A stretch of DNA of 64,000 bases, taken from NCBI GenBank assembly GCA_036346225.1, contig JARFIW010000942.1, forward strand, positions 2,005,001-2,069,000, written 5' to 3'. This document shows, piece by piece, positions 35,956-48,638 of this stretch (the stretch's first letter is position 1; every line of letters begins with the position of its first letter). The position numbers and the translations under genes are program-made. This stretch comes from Platerodrilus igneus (Eukaryota; Arthropoda; Insecta; Coleoptera; Lycidae). The notes below the pieces were generated by a model. The model worked only from the letters and a program-made list of their open reading frames with translations. It was not told where the DNA came from and did no database searches.

Positions 35956-36456
35956 CCTCAGGTAGCCAGTAGTAGTAATTTGACTAAAATATCTAAACCA
36001 CCACCATTTAATAAGTATGTGAAGAAAAGGAAGAGTCCTGAAAAAAGCTATCAATCAGGTTTTACGCCTAAACGCCAAAAGTTACAGTTTTACAAGAAGC
36101 ATTCACATAGAAGATATAGTTTCTTACCAAAACAACAATCTATTGCACCAGTTAGAAAATTGGAAGAGTACTTTAAATCTCCAAAGCTAGCTGGTTTTGA
36201 AAAATATAATTGTGTACGTTGTTTGAAGTTTAATTCCTCTATATTTAGAAATTTGGGGAAAAAGCAAAATTCGGAAAGTAAAATGTTACCTAGTATGCCC
36301 GTCCTTGGAGTTACAATCAACAGCATTGATACTGATACTGTTAATTCTTACGTAGGGAATGGTCAAGATGCACCTGATTCTCTTACAAATTACAATGAAA
36401 CTGTAGAGCCAGATAGCTCTATGATAATTAACTCGGATGAAAATGTAGTAGAAAAG
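35956..36456 (+). CDS. GON4L: GON4L exon, basic low-complexity region
   Basis: The acceptor is CTTTGTAG|CCT at 35955. A second AG six bases on (CCTCAG|GTA) would remove two codons in frame. The long open frame is rich in Lys/Arg and Ser (ISKPPPFNKYVKKRKSPEKS, TPKRQKLQFYKKHSHRR) and looks like the poorly conserved, nuclear-localisation-like middle of the protein. Then comes an acidic tail (YNETVEPDSSMIINSDENVV). The frame runs to TAA at 36478, but the donor AAG|GTGCTA at 36457 keeps phase 0 with the next exon. Assignment to GON4L rests on phase, strand and position between clear GON4L exons. Confidence 0.7.
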
Positions 36457-36511
36457 GTGCTAGTACAAAACAAATTATAAACGTGTGAATATATATGTAT
36501 CATGTTTGTAG

Positions 36512-36686
36512 GATAATGAACAAGAGATCAGTGCATTAATGGCTGCTAGTTCTACCCAAAAAGGTACAGCGCGTAAAGGTCTTACTATAGCGGAGAAAAA
36601 GAAAGCAAAGTTACGTCGAGAATATAATGCTACATTGGCAATGTTAACACCGGAAGATCCAAAAGTTGTGCAGGAAAGAGCTCAGG
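36512..36686 (+). CDS. GON4L: GON4L exon, AEKKKAKLRREY segment
   Basis: The acceptor TTTGTAG|GAT and donor CAGG|GTAAGT bound a 175-nt exon, phase 0 in and phase 1 out. It encodes DNEQEISALMAASSTQKGTA, then TIAEKKKAKLRREYNATLAM, then LTPEDPKVVQERAQ. A D-E-I--LM-AS-T motif followed by a KKKAKLRREY helix fits the central GON4L region upstream of the PAH repeats. Confidence 0.75.
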
Positions 36687-36766
36687 GTAAGTAGTCTAAT
36701 GTATTGCGAATATAATTGTATAATTTTGTATTACATAATTTTTATGCCTACGTTTGTAAACGACAG

Positions 36767-36790
36767 GCGAAGTGGAATATGTTAGTCAAG
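36767..36790 (+). CDS. GON4L: Probable 24-nt GON4L microexon (EVEYVSQ)
   Basis: AAACGACAG|GCGAAGTGG...AGTCAAG|GTTAGT. It enters and leaves in phase 1, so it would add eight residues (GEVEYVSQ with shared codons) without changing frame. It lies 80 nt after the previous donor. The polypyrimidine tract is weak, so it may be alternatively used or spurious. Later exons (PAH and SANT domains) are not found in the window. Confidence 0.45.
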
Positions 36791-38112
36791 GTTAGTGTCA
36801 TCAGACAGTGGTTGGGTTAAAAACAATAATACTGCTATAGCTCCATGCCTTTGTATGTTATTTACATATTAACTTTGGATTATTAAGGATAGTCTTTAAA
36901 ATCAATTATATTAACTTTTTGATTATATAATTATAAAATTAAATAAAATTTTTTAGAACTATCTCAACCGTTGCATATTGTTAACCTACACATTTTTATT
37001 CAAATAGCTGGCTTCTTTGCAAAACCACTAGTAGTGTGTTAATTTCTATTCACTCAATATTTTCGTTCTGTACTGTTTCATATCCTTCCATTTTGAAACT
37101 TCTATACATCTGCAAGCTAAATATTTGTATCCTTATTTGACAAACACTGCTTAAAACCATAATTTAGTTTTTGCTCTTGATTTTTACATTGATACCTGAT
37201 ATGGTGACTTGGTTTTATTGCTATCACACACGTGAGAGGAATTGGTGGTAATTAGTTTTGGTATTATAATTATGTTTATTGTTTTCGGACTAGATACTTT
37301 TGCTCATAACATAAAATGATTTGCATTATATAGAAAAGGAAAAGCTGCAACGTTTGCCCATAAAGTGAATACATGTGAACTTGGCGATGAATGCTCTTAA
37401 CAACGAATTACTGTACGTGAAACTGATACCTACATATGGTAGTATATGAAAAAGTGAGTTGAAATCACTAGCTTTCTTTTATTTTATATAGTTTTTCAAA
37501 AAGTATAGGGGACCTTTAATTGATATTTACGAGGGTTGTTTACTACAGTATTCCTCACAATAAAATGGCGAAACTGAAGATTCTAAATCAATAAAAAAAG
37601 TTGAAAAACTGCTTTAATGCCCCACCACCTTGTGCGCCCCCTTCTATTTAAAATAATTGAAAAATATTGTGGATTATTGAATAATGTTAACAAACAGTTT
37701 AATAATGCTGTTAGTGATCGCAATAGTTGGTGTTTATCTTAATTTTGAGTCAGCTACGCGGGTTCAGTTAATTTGATATAATTTGAGTTACCAGGGAAAG
37801 TTGTTTGGAAAAAGTGACATGTTGTCAAACGGATATGTTTATAATTTGTATTAGAGGAGAAGAGTACCTCCCTATTTAAGAGGTTTAACTAGGCGCAAAT
37901 TGTAAGTAGTTCTACCTCCTTGATAGCTGTGAACAGTATTGTATTGTAGTAATTCCAGCTTAGTTTGTGTTGGTATAGGAACACTGCAACTTCAATAAAA
38001 ACTGTTGAGCAGACTTCTGGAGTTTCATTACACCCTATCTGTGCTAGGATTCTCTTGTGCCATTTAACCCCATCATAACATCCTGGAATTCAACTTTAAC
38101 TAGTTTGAAGTT
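36791..38112. other. No further exon firmly recognised
   Basis: A good acceptor TTTTTTAG at 36956 opens a frame in the right phase (ELSQPLHIV...) ending at a TAA about 90 nt later. It could be a terminal exon but has no recognisable motif. 37685-38029 resembles a small solo LTR (TGTTAACA ... TTACA with an internal AATAAA) without visible duplication. Confidence 0.35.
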
Positions 38113-39993
38113 TGAAACGTATTATATTTTCTTGATCGCTAACCCCAAACGGTCACATTCTTTCCTAAATTGAGCTTAACTAATGCTCTCTTCTTAATAC
38201 ATACATCTGACTCTAGAAGTTGGGGTCAGCAAAACAAAGTCTTCCGACGTAACTAGGGTCTATTCCTTGGGTAGAGCTATGAGCAATGGGGGGTAAGTCG
38301 AAATCTATGGAGGTTACACTTAACAAAAAACAAACAGGCGCCACCAAGTCCAAATTGATTTATTTTAGGGGCATAGCTATTTTTTAAGGGCGGACTTGGA
38401 GACCCAAAAAAGAGATCGCCTTCGTTGATACACAAACTTGTCTTAACAGAATAAGACGCTGTTCCTGTAAGAAAGAATAATAATTAAGTCACATAAAAAT
38501 GGGAACACTATTTGCGTCCCTCAAGTATACCTAAAAAGTATAGAGAATATTTTCTGCATAATGGGATCATAAAATTTTAGTTCTTATTGCTTTTTGTTTA
38601 CCAAGTCTGATCAGACTAGATCAGAATAAAAACTTTAAATGAAGAATATTAATTTACTAATAAGAATTTTCTTGGTTTCAGTAAATAAAGTATCATTGTA
38701 ATTAAATAAAAATAAAAATTTGAAGTACTTGCAAAACTGGTAGTAAAGGTTATCAACTAATCCTTACTCAAATATTTTATAATTCTATGTATCTAAAAAT
38801 GCTAGAGTTTCTTTATAACCCAATCAGATCTGTGTGAGTCATTTACAAATGAATATACGAAATTTTCTCTTTAGGTTAACAAACTTAAATTTAGTTTGAA
38901 GTCAAAATAATCACCAAGATATTCTCTAATGTTATCAATAGTGGTTGTACTAAAATGCTAAACATGTGTTAGCCATTGGGCAATTGTTGACAATAGTGAA
39001 CAAACAAACAGGTGATGTAATAGCAGCTGTTAAATTACGTTGAAGCCACGTGTGATCACGTATTTACGAAGCTAAGTGAAAGCAAATTTAATACTGGGAA
39101 AACCAGCTTATTTACAGGTAAACTGAATAACAATTTTGTACGTCTAACAAACAAAATGAAATAATGTACTTTCAGAAGGAAAGTACTCAGGAAATCTTAA
39201 TTCTATTACGAACCCAAGAGCAGCAGTTGTCCCTTGATGTAATGGAAATTACCTGCAGCGGAACAGCAACTAATTATACTTGCTTTCCATGCTTTAACAC
39301 AGGTGTAGGAGCAAAGCGGGTTCCTTACTTGGATCACGGCAGCATTACTTTGTAACGTAATCTTCCGTTGTCTAAATTTATTTACTAAAATAATTTTTCA
39401 TTGCGTAGCCAACAAATTAAGCTTTCTAAATTGTAACTTCAAAGGGATCATGTTGTCTCAAATTTTACAGTTGCGATTTTCGACGTGTGTGCGATATATA
39501 CGTTATCCATGCAGTTTTCTAATTTCTCGTTGGGATTTCAAATGTGTCGAGTTCAAATGGGTCGTTGCGAGTTCAAATGGGTCGTTGCGCTAAATAAATT
39601 TTGTAAATTAGCTAATATGACAACGAATATACAAAATGTGGATTAGGTACTAACCGTTACTCAGGAAGTGTTTCACAAACATAGAGCGACTCGGAGGTCA
39701 CTCGCCATTCTCTTAGAATGCATCTTGACGCTACTTTTAACTATCGACGAGTGCGCTCGCTGCTTTCTTGTATGGTGGGAGGTTCCGGATTTTGGTTCTC
39801 GAACCTCTCACGCGCGCGCCAGTGGCTGTGAAATTACACCGAACTCGAAACAACTCGACTAATAATCCTTGATATTATAATACTATAAAAGTTTGATTGT
39901 TACTTGAATATTTATTTTAATTAATAAAGGTATTTACTATTCATTGTACGTTTAATGAATGGATTCTCCTACTGCAAAAATAAAATTGTTACA
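38113..39993 (-). repeat. gypsy-A 3' LTR
   Basis: 1881 bp, coding-strand ends TG...CA. Compared by eye with the right LTR, the differences are a handful of substitutions and more than ten single-base or short indels, mostly in homopolymers. Confidence 0.93.
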
Positions 39994-40540
39994 CTACCTC
40001 TTTCCTAAAAGAAAAAAATTTTTTCTTAAAAAACTTCAAATATAACTAATACAAAAAAAAATTTTTTTACAACAATACTAGCCTTTCCTATCTTCCTAAC
40101 CAACTATGCAATTTTATAAATTTACTCAAATGGGGGGGACCTTCATTTATAATTGAGAGTGTGTTGGTAACTACGTGTACCTGACGTCCATCGGGAGACA
40201 AAATCGGGGAGTCACAATCGGTAATAATCAAAATTGGGAGGGGGTCAAATTAGAGAGTCAAACACTCCACGGGACAAAAGAATTTAAATTTACAAAATTT
40301 CTTGACTTGAGATTCCTACTTCTAATAAGGCTAATATTTCTGACCTAAAATCAAACACTTACAATTTACTTCTAATTTAAAAAAAAACAGGAATGCTTCC
40401 TCATCAGAACAGCATTACCATTCAAAATATCATCACTATAAGGTGAGAATCAAAAGAAATACCCTACTAATAGGTCTAAATTTAAGCATCATCACAAGGT
40501 GATAACCAAAACAAAAGTGACCTAATCAAAGGTTACTTAT

Positions 40541-40790
40541 CAAATTCAAATACAAAGTATTATCACTTTATTACAAAGAGATAATCAAAACGAAGGTAAC
40601 CCGACCATACGGTTACTTAACAAATTCAAATACAAAATATTATCACTTTATTACAAAGAGATAATCAAAACAAAGGTAACCTGACCATACGGTTACTTAA
40701 CAAATTCAAATACAAAATATTATCACTTTATTACAAAGAGATAATCAAAACAAAGGTAACCTAACCATCAGGTTACTCATCAAATTTCAA
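40541..40790. repeat. 80-bp tandem repeat in the gypsy-A 3' region
   Basis: Units begin CAAATTCAAATACAAA at 40541, 40621 and 40701, and a diverged CAAATTTCAA at 40781. A partial, diverged unit precedes at about 40461. Confidence 0.9.
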
Positions 40791-41711
40791 ACCCAAAATA
40801 ACCCAGTTAGGGTTGTAGAATCCTACACCCTACTGATCATCCTATCACTAATTGCTAACGAACAACTGATCTCATTAGTGATGGACCAAACGGTGAAAAT
40901 CACCAAGTCAACTTTGACCTTATCAAATCTAAGAACTTAACGGTCAAAAGGAACAAGGAAAGAACAATTCATTCTTCCACCTTGACATGTAGAAATCAGG
41001 ACCAATAGTTAAATAGCCCACCTACTTCTACATTGTAAGGATATCTGTCAAAGACATCCTCCAAACACATCTCCGAGCAACGCGCGAGCAAAACGACCAG
41101 CGTGCACCAAGGCACACCTCAACTTACAAAACTTACAAAATCTCAAACCACTTATTTCACTCCTCAAACAAAATACTCAATATTAGTGGACCGACACTAG
41201 ATCAAGAATTGGAACAAAACAAAACAGACCACTACGTCATTACTTAATATCAAAGAGATGACCGGACCGGAATTAATCGTCAAAATCATCATTTTCATTT
41301 GGATCTGATACTCCAATTGGTTTCAAGTCCTTTATGTGCCATTTCCTGCTCTTGTTCCATCTTCGTTTTCTAACTCATATACTAAACTGGAATGTTTTTT
41401 CCGAATTTTACTCATAACGAACTTAGGAGCTAACTTAGCGGAAAATTTATCACTAGCACTCGAGAGGACCTTATTAGTTCTCCAAACATACTCTCCGACT
41501 CGGAATGAAATGTCTCTTCTCCGAAGATTGTAGCGTTTACGAACGTTGATAAGCTACATGCAAATTTTCACGGACACTTCCAAAATATCAAACAAAAGTT
41601 GACGATCCAAAACATAAGAAGGTCTACTACTGGAGACGACATCAACATCCTCACCAGGTATAAAATTATCCTTATAAGCTTTTCCACTTAAAGGTACCTG
41701 ACGACCAAAAA

Positions 41712-44345
41712 CTAAAAATTTGGTGAATAGTTGGTGGACTCATGTTTTGCTGAGTTGATCGCGTATTGGATCTTTGATATCTCAACATCCCACGTATCAT
41801 GTTCTTCTACGTATGTACGGATTGCTGTACCAACTGTCTTATTGATTCTTTCCACAAAATTGCATTGGGGAGCATAAACAGCGTTATACCAAATTTTTGA
41901 ATTTCGTACCTTGCACACAAAGCTTTAAAAATACGTCCAACTAATTGTGGACCATTATCACAAATAACAAATTGTGGTACTCCGTAGACAAGAAATACCT
42001 TTTCTTCCAAAAACTTCTCGATCAAATGTGCGGTAGCACTACGTAAAGGTTGCAAAATCGAATACTTCGAGAACCAATCACCAACAACTAAGAGCCATTT
42101 ATGTCCGCGTTTGGAACGAGGAAACGGACCCATCAAATCTAATGCAATGGTTTGGAATGGTAGTCCAACTTCTTTCTCCTTTCCCATCATTCCAAGGGGA
42201 CCTCTATTGGGTGGTTTTTGAGCACCACAAATCAAACATTTCCTACAAAATTTACGTACGTCAAAGATCATCTTTGGCCAATAATACAATTCTTGGACTC
42301 GAGACAAAGTTTTAAGGAACCAAAATGTCCTGCTGAAGGGGGTCATGACATGATTTAATGACATCTACGCTGAGACTTTGGCACCAAATATTTCCACTCT
42401 ACAACATTCGCCGAATGCGGTAATAAGGAAGGTATAAACTTATAAATAAACCCATCTTCTACTTTCCATTGTGGGTAGCTTTTCGGTGACAACAAAATTT
42501 TCTTTCTCAAAGACTCATACCACAAGTCTACTGCATCAAGTTTAATCTCTACTAAGTTAACTTCTGGATTTTCTAAAGGAACACCACGACTAAGACAATC
42601 TGGAACTATATTGAACTTTCCTTTTCTATGCACCAAATCAAATGAGTGTTGCCTTAATCGAACTGACCATCTGGCGAGTTTTCCAGTTGGATTCTGAAGA
42701 TTACTCAACCAAAGTAACGAAAATGATCGGTGACAACGGTGAATCGAACTCCTTCTACCCACGGACGAAATTTCTCAATTGCAAAAATAACCGCTAAACA
42801 CTCTCTTTCAGTGGTGGAATAATTGCGCTCAGTACGGCTCAGGGTTTTGCTTGCGTACGAAATTACACGCTCTTCTCCGTTTACATTCTGAATCAACACA
42901 GCTCCTAACCCAGTGTTGCTTGCGTCACACTCAACGATAAAGGGTGCCGAGTAGTCTGGCTGCGAAAGAAGAGGTGCAGAAACTAATGCTTGCTTGATTA
43001 GCACAAATGAATTTTCTGCTTCCGCACTCCAGTTTACAGTTTGACCTTTTTTCTTACTTTTAATGAGGTCATTAATAGGCGAAACTAAAGACGAAAATTC
43101 TTTATAAAGCGCCTGTACCAGCTGCACATTCCTATAAACCTTTTAATTTCCGTTGTGGTTTTCGGACGGGAAAGTTAACCATCGCCGACACCTTATCGGG
43201 ATCTGTACGAAGTGAGTTCGAACCTACTATATAACCCAAAAATTTAAGTGTTTTTTAAAAATTCACATTTACTTATATTTATGGTAAGGTTAGCTTCTTT
43301 AAACGTTGCTTAACCTCTACTAATAACTTTAGATGATCTTCAAAAGATGACGAACATAATATTATGTCGTCCAAATAGCAAAATACATGGGGTTCAAAAC
43401 GTGGACCAAAAATTGCATCTACTAAACGCTGTTGCGTCTGCGCAGCATTCTTCAACCCAAATGGCATGCATGTAAATCTATATTGTCCTCGTGAGATAAC
43501 ACTGAAGGCAGTCTTATCCTTAGACGATTCACTAAGAGGATTTGCCAAAACGATTTTCTCAAATCCAGAGACGAAATGTAGTTCGCACCTCTCAACATAT
43601 TGAGAATTCTATCTACGTTCGCAAGGGGTACGAATCATGAACAGTTAAGTCGTTCAGGGTTCTACCATCAAAACAGAAGCGATATTCTCCATCTGCCTTC
43701 TTAACCAACAAAACTGGAGAGGACCACGGACTAGTACACGGTTCTATAACTTTAAGTCTAAGCATGTCGTCCAATTCCTCATTCAATATCTTACCCATAT
43801 ATGGTGACATGACATATGGTTTCTTGTGGAAGGGTTTGGCATTGCCTGTGTCTATGTCCAATTCGATTAGGTGAGTTCGTCCTAATCTATCGTCGCTGCT
43901 AATCTCACTAAATGAATTTATTAACTCTTGTGCTTGCGCACTTTGAGCATCTGAGAGGTCATGTAAACCACATAAAGAATCTTCAGTGTTCAAAGGGATG
44001 GAAGACGACCTATATACCCTATGTCGTTCCCAACATTGCTTTGGATAAACCAATTATTACTTCTAAAGTCAGCAACTACACCAAATAATTTTGCAAAGTC
44101 ACTACCGAAAATAAATGTATGCGGTAGGGACGGAACCACTAATGCATTAAGGATGCGGCAATCATTACCTATACAAATTGGCAAATCTACTGAGCCTACA
44201 ACAGACTTTATTGAACCATCAGCTGTAGTGATACCTGTTTTGCTGAACTAAAATTTTCAAGTCTAATTCTCTAACAATTGAAAGTGCTAAGGATCCTACT
44301 ACTGAGGTAGTGCATCCCGAATCCAGAAGACCGGTAATGTCTCTA
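41712..44345 (-). pseudogene. gypsy-A pol: protease, RT, RNase H, integrase (frameshifted)
   Basis: Protease: GLLDSGCTTSVVGS at about 44270-44320, with the DSG active site. RT: PYVMSPYMGKILNEELDDML, SPWSSPVLLVKKADGEYRFC, then FTCMPFGLKNA and CYLDDIILCSS (YLDD catalytic pair, about 43370). RNase H: FIVECDASNTGLGAVLIQN ... RTERNYSTTERECLAVIFAI. Integrase: HHCC finger ending FCRKCLICGAQK, IALDLMGPFPRS (first Asp), FVICDNGPQLVG (second Asp), NAVYAPQCNFVERINKTVG (Glu). All catalytic residues can be read, but coding shifts frame at least six times between 44345 and 41712. Confidence 0.9.
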
Positions 44346-44559
44346 TCTATTAATTTCACCATAATGTAGGGTCGATTATCACACTGCTTCTCAATGAACA
44401 GAGTATTATTCTTAGGCTTCGAAGAGTCCTGACAAAATTTTTAACAACTGTAAGCCATCTCGACCACTCGTCTTTACTAAAGTATTTTTCTTGTTTACAA
44501 ATCATAACTGTAGCCTTATGACGCGGAACAGGATACCGACCACTATGTACCTGCCGCCT

Positions 44560-45906
44560 TACTGGTTTTTGAACAATGTGGACATGACGTTGCCTTAACG
44601 CCTTTTCGACCACATCCAAAACAAAAATTTTTTGTTGCTCTACAATCTCTAAACCAATGTCCACTACGGGAGCAATTCCAACAAACAAAATGATTCTCTT
44701 ATCGGGACTAAAGGAATTACAAACCGAGGACTCTAAAGAGCTCTTATCCGCTACTGTTACTTGAGGATTGACTAATTTATTCTGAAACACCCTACTCTTA
44801 ACAGCATAAACTTTCTCATTCAACCCAGGATGTTTGTTCTCATATGGATGCTTAGAGGGTTGCAAATCTTATTAGGTTTATTAGAAGACGCCAAAACCGA
44901 GTTTAGTTTCATCAAAGAAGCTTCTTCTAACCTTTTACACAAATTTACTAGGGTCGACAAATCTTGAATGTCCGACAATGCAAGTGCCGAAATATATTCA
45001 GGAACCAAATTTCTTCTAATCATTTTAACTTTAGTAACTTCTGCTGGCTCGTTGGTCAGTCTACTAAAGAGGGTTTGCATATGCGCGACAAATAAAATAA
45101 TCCTTTCGTCTTTACCTTGACGACGATTTCTGATCTTTTCCCAAATGTCATCATCCGAAGAACCAGGTAGAAAATCTTCCTTAAACGTTCTAACAAGGAG
45201 TTCCAGTCTCTCAAAGAATTTTTCACTGTTCTAAACCAAACCAAAGCGTCACCCACAAAAGTTCACATGCTGATCCAAATAAGTCAGCTTCGGATACCTT
45301 ACGAGATTGTGCTAAATCACTAACTCTATCTAAAAATGAATGTAGTTGTTTGGGGTCACCTGAGAATTTTACAGGCCATGAACCTATAGGTACTGAAGGT
45401 GTTACATACGAAGTCGAATGGATAGGTGCACTAACTAAAGGAGATACTACAACGGACCGATCTAAATAGGTGGACTCTGTACTTTTATTGATTTTATCGT
45501 ACAACTCAGCTTCAAGAGTTAATATCGTTGCTACGGTCTCATTTCTAAACTTAATTGCTTCATCGGGATTTATTGAAGGATTTTCATACGCTTAGCTCGT
45601 CCCGAAAGGTGGTTTATCCTTGAACAAGCTCTTCTAAAATTGAGTCTGATGAGTCGCCTCAAACTCGGACACAATATTACGAACTGACTCGACTGAAACT
45701 GAAATTTCTTTACTTTCCGTTGCAAAATCTACTTCATAACACGAAAGGTCAACCAAACAACCAGGCTTATCTATTTCTTTAGCTAACAATCTACCTAAAA
45801 TTTTCCGTTTCTCCAACACTGGCCTCTCACTTACCACTCCTCTGATTCTTAGTTCATACTCCAATTCTTCTTTAAGTAGACAAACAATTTGGAATTTTTC
45901 CGACAT
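44560..45906 (-). pseudogene. gypsy-A gag with CCHC zinc knuckle (frameshifted)
   Basis: The start is MSEKFQIVCLLKEELEYEL at 45906. The middle carries a capsid-like stretch WPVKFSGDPKQLHSFLDRVS (about 45390). The knuckle CWNCSRSGHWFRDC (CX2CX4HX4C) lies at about 44635-44680, followed by CFGCGRKGVKATSCPHC, in a frame different from the open frame covering 44356-44865. At least four frame changes occur. Confidence 0.85.
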
Positions 45907-46319
45907 GGTTACTACAACCTAATGGAATCAAACCGATAAATCTAACTAATCCGAATCTTACAAAAGCTATCAAAACAAATTCGTACTACTAAAGGTAAAA
46001 ATCAAAAATGTTTTTGGTAAAATTATTTTTGCCAAAACAATATCAAAAATTTAAGGGTCAAAACAGAACTAAAGTCAAAAGTAAATTTGACCAAATTAAC
46101 GAATTGAGTGTATGGGGATTACCGTTACAACCAATCTTTTATCAAAAGCAAACAAACAAATCTAAATGTCAAATAAACCTAAGCAAACAAATTTCGAGCA
46201 AAATAATTTTTGGACAAATGGAATTTCAAAGAAAATTCAAATTATTGAACAAACAAATTTCGAACAAATTAAATTTTGAATCAAACAAATTTCGAAGCCA
46301 ATGCTGATTGCGGCGCTAG

Positions 46320-48202
46320 TGAAACGTATATATTTTCTTGATCGCTAACCCCAAACGGTCACATTCTTTCCTAAATTGAGCTTAACTAATGCTCTCTTCT
46401 TAATACATACATCTGACTCTAGAAGTTGGGGTCAGCAAAACAAAGTCTTCCGACGTAACTAGGGTCTATTCCTTGGGTAGAGCTATGAGCAATGGGGGTA
46501 AGTCGAAATCTATGGAGGTTACACTTAACAAAAAAAACAAACAGGCGCCACCAAGTCCAAATTGATTTATTTTAGGGCATAGCTATTTTTAAGGGCGGAC
46601 TTGGAGACCCAAAAAAGAGATCGCCTTCGTTGATACACAAACTTGTCTTAACAGAATAAGACGCTGTTCCTGTAAGAAAGAATAATAATTAAGTCACATA
46701 AAAATGGGAACACTATTTGCGTCCCTCAAGTATACCTAAAAAGTATAGAGAATATTTTCTGCATAATGGGATCATAAAATTTTAGTTCTTATTGCTTTTT
46801 GTTTACCAAGTCTGATCAGACTAGATCAGAATAAAAAACTTTAAATGAAGAATATTAATTTACTAATAAGAATTTTCTTGGTTTCAGTAAATAAAGTATC
46901 ATTGTAATTAAATAAAATAAAAATTTGAAGTACTTGCAAAACTGGTAGTAAAGGTTATCAACTAATCCTTACTCAAATATTTTATAATTCTATGTAACTA
47001 AAAATGCTAGAGTTTCTTTATAACCCAATCAGATCTGTGTGAGTCATTTACAAATGAATATACGAAATTTTCTCTTTAGGTTAACAAACTTAAATTTAGT
47101 TTGAAGTCAAAATAATCACCAAGATATTCTCTAATGTTATCAATAGTGGTTGTACTAAAATGCTAAACATGTGTTAGCCATTGGGCAATTGTTGACAATA
47201 GTGAACAAACAAACAGGTGATGTAATAGCAGCTGTTAAATTACGTTGAAGCCACGTGTGATCACATATTTACGAAGCTAAGTGAAAGCAAATTTAATACT
47301 GGGGAAAACCAGCTTATTTACAGGTAAACTGAATAACAATTTTGTACGTCTAACAAACAAAATGAAATAATGTACTTTCAGAAGGAAAGTACTCAGGAAA
47401 TCCTTAATTCTATTACGAACCCAAGAGCAGCAGTTGTCCCTTGATGTAATGGAAATTACCTGCAGCGGAACAGCAACTAATTATACTTGCTTTCCATGCT
47501 TTAACACAGGTGTAGGAGCAAAGCGGGTTCCTTACTTGGATCACGGCAGCATTACTTTGTAACGTAATCTTCCGTTGTCTAAATTTATTTACTAAAATAA
47601 TTTTTCATTGCGTAGCCAACAAATTAAGCTTTCTAAATTGTAACTTCAAAGGGATCATGTTGTCTCAAATTTTACAGTTGCGATTTTCGACGTGGTGTGC
47701 GATATATACGTTATCCATGCAGTTTTCTAATTTCTCGTTGGGATTTCAAATGTGTCTGCGAGTTCAAATGGGTCGTTGAGTTCAAATGGGTCGTTGCGCT
47801 AAATAAATTTTGTAAATTAGCTAATATGACAACGAATATACAAAATGTGGATTAGGTACTAACCGTTACTCAGGAAGTGTTTCACAAACATAGAGCGACT
47901 CGGAGGTCACTCGCCATTCTCTTAGAATGCATCTTGACGCTACTTTTAACTATCGACGAGTGCGCTCGCTGCTTTCTTGTATGGTGGGAGGTTCCGGATT
48001 TTAGTTCTCGAACCTCTCACGCGCGCCAGTGGCTGTGAAATTACACCGAACTCGGAAACAACTCGACTAATAATCCTTGATATTATAATACTATAAAAGT
48101 TTGATTGTTACTTGAATATTTATTTTAATTAATAAAGGTATTTTACTATTCATTGTACGTTTAATGAATGGATTCTCCTACTGCAAAAATAAAATTGTTA
48201 CA
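46320..48202 (-). repeat. gypsy-A 5' LTR
   Basis: 1883 bp, directly repeated with 38113-39993. The leader next to it on the coding strand reads CTAGCGCCGCAATCAGC, the expected place of a primer binding site, but I cannot match it to a tRNA with confidence. Confidence 0.93.
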
Positions 48203-48206
48203 AGTT

Positions 48207-48638
48207 GAACAACTATCAAGTAAGTTACGTTTTATTAAATTCATTTGGAGCGGTGTACAAATCTTTTATTAAACAAACATTAAAATTTTACAGAAACCCT
48301 TTTTTTTTGGGACAGACAATTCTAAATTACATTAAATAAAAATGTCATTATTTATGTTGTCGAACAAAACAAGCCATCTCTTTTATTATAGACTTTTGAC
48401 ACCCTGATTCGTGGTAACTGTTGTATTTATAATACTAATACTGGTAATTGCCCTAGCAGGTTTGTTAAACTTTTTGTCTGTTAACATATATTTTAACAGT
48501 AAGTGACCTAATACAATGAATAAAACATTGTGCCAAAATGCAAACCATTGCAAAATCTGCATTGCTATCCTTTTCTGTGCTTTTATGTATTCATAAATCT
48601 AAAAGAAAAGCGATAAATACCAATAATGTATAACGTAA
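48207..48638. other. Spacer, nothing recognised
   Basis: AT-rich single-copy-looking DNA after the retrotransposon. Confidence 0.4.

Larger units (their letters stand above)
38113..48202 (-). mobile_element. Ty3/gypsy LTR retrotransposon (gypsy-A), complete
   Basis: A 10.1-kb element bounded by AGTT on both sides (38109-38112 and 48203-48206), a 4-bp target duplication. LTRs of about 1.88 kb read TGTAACA ... CGTTTCA on the coding (minus) strand. Internal order on the minus strand is gag, zinc knuckle, protease, RT, RNase H, integrase, so integrase follows RNase H as in Ty3/gypsy. No envelope frame is visible in the 1.3 kb between integrase and the 3' LTR. A purine tract AGGAAAGAGGTAG sits directly before the 3' LTR. 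The coding frames are broken by several frameshifts although the LTRs are nearly identical. Confidence 0.93.

Noticed and set aside
36957..37045. Possible terminal GON4L exon after acceptor TTTTTTAG
   Set aside because: The phase fits, but the residues show no family motif and a PAH/SANT C-terminus would be missing.
37685..38029. Possible solo LTR (TGTTAACA ... TTACA with internal AATAAA)
   Set aside because: No second copy in the window and no target duplication; only kept as a hint in the spacer entry.
39164..39862. Open frames inside the gypsy-A LTR (also at 47380-48060)
   Set aside because: They lie on the strand opposite to the element's genes, inside the LTR, and show no domain.
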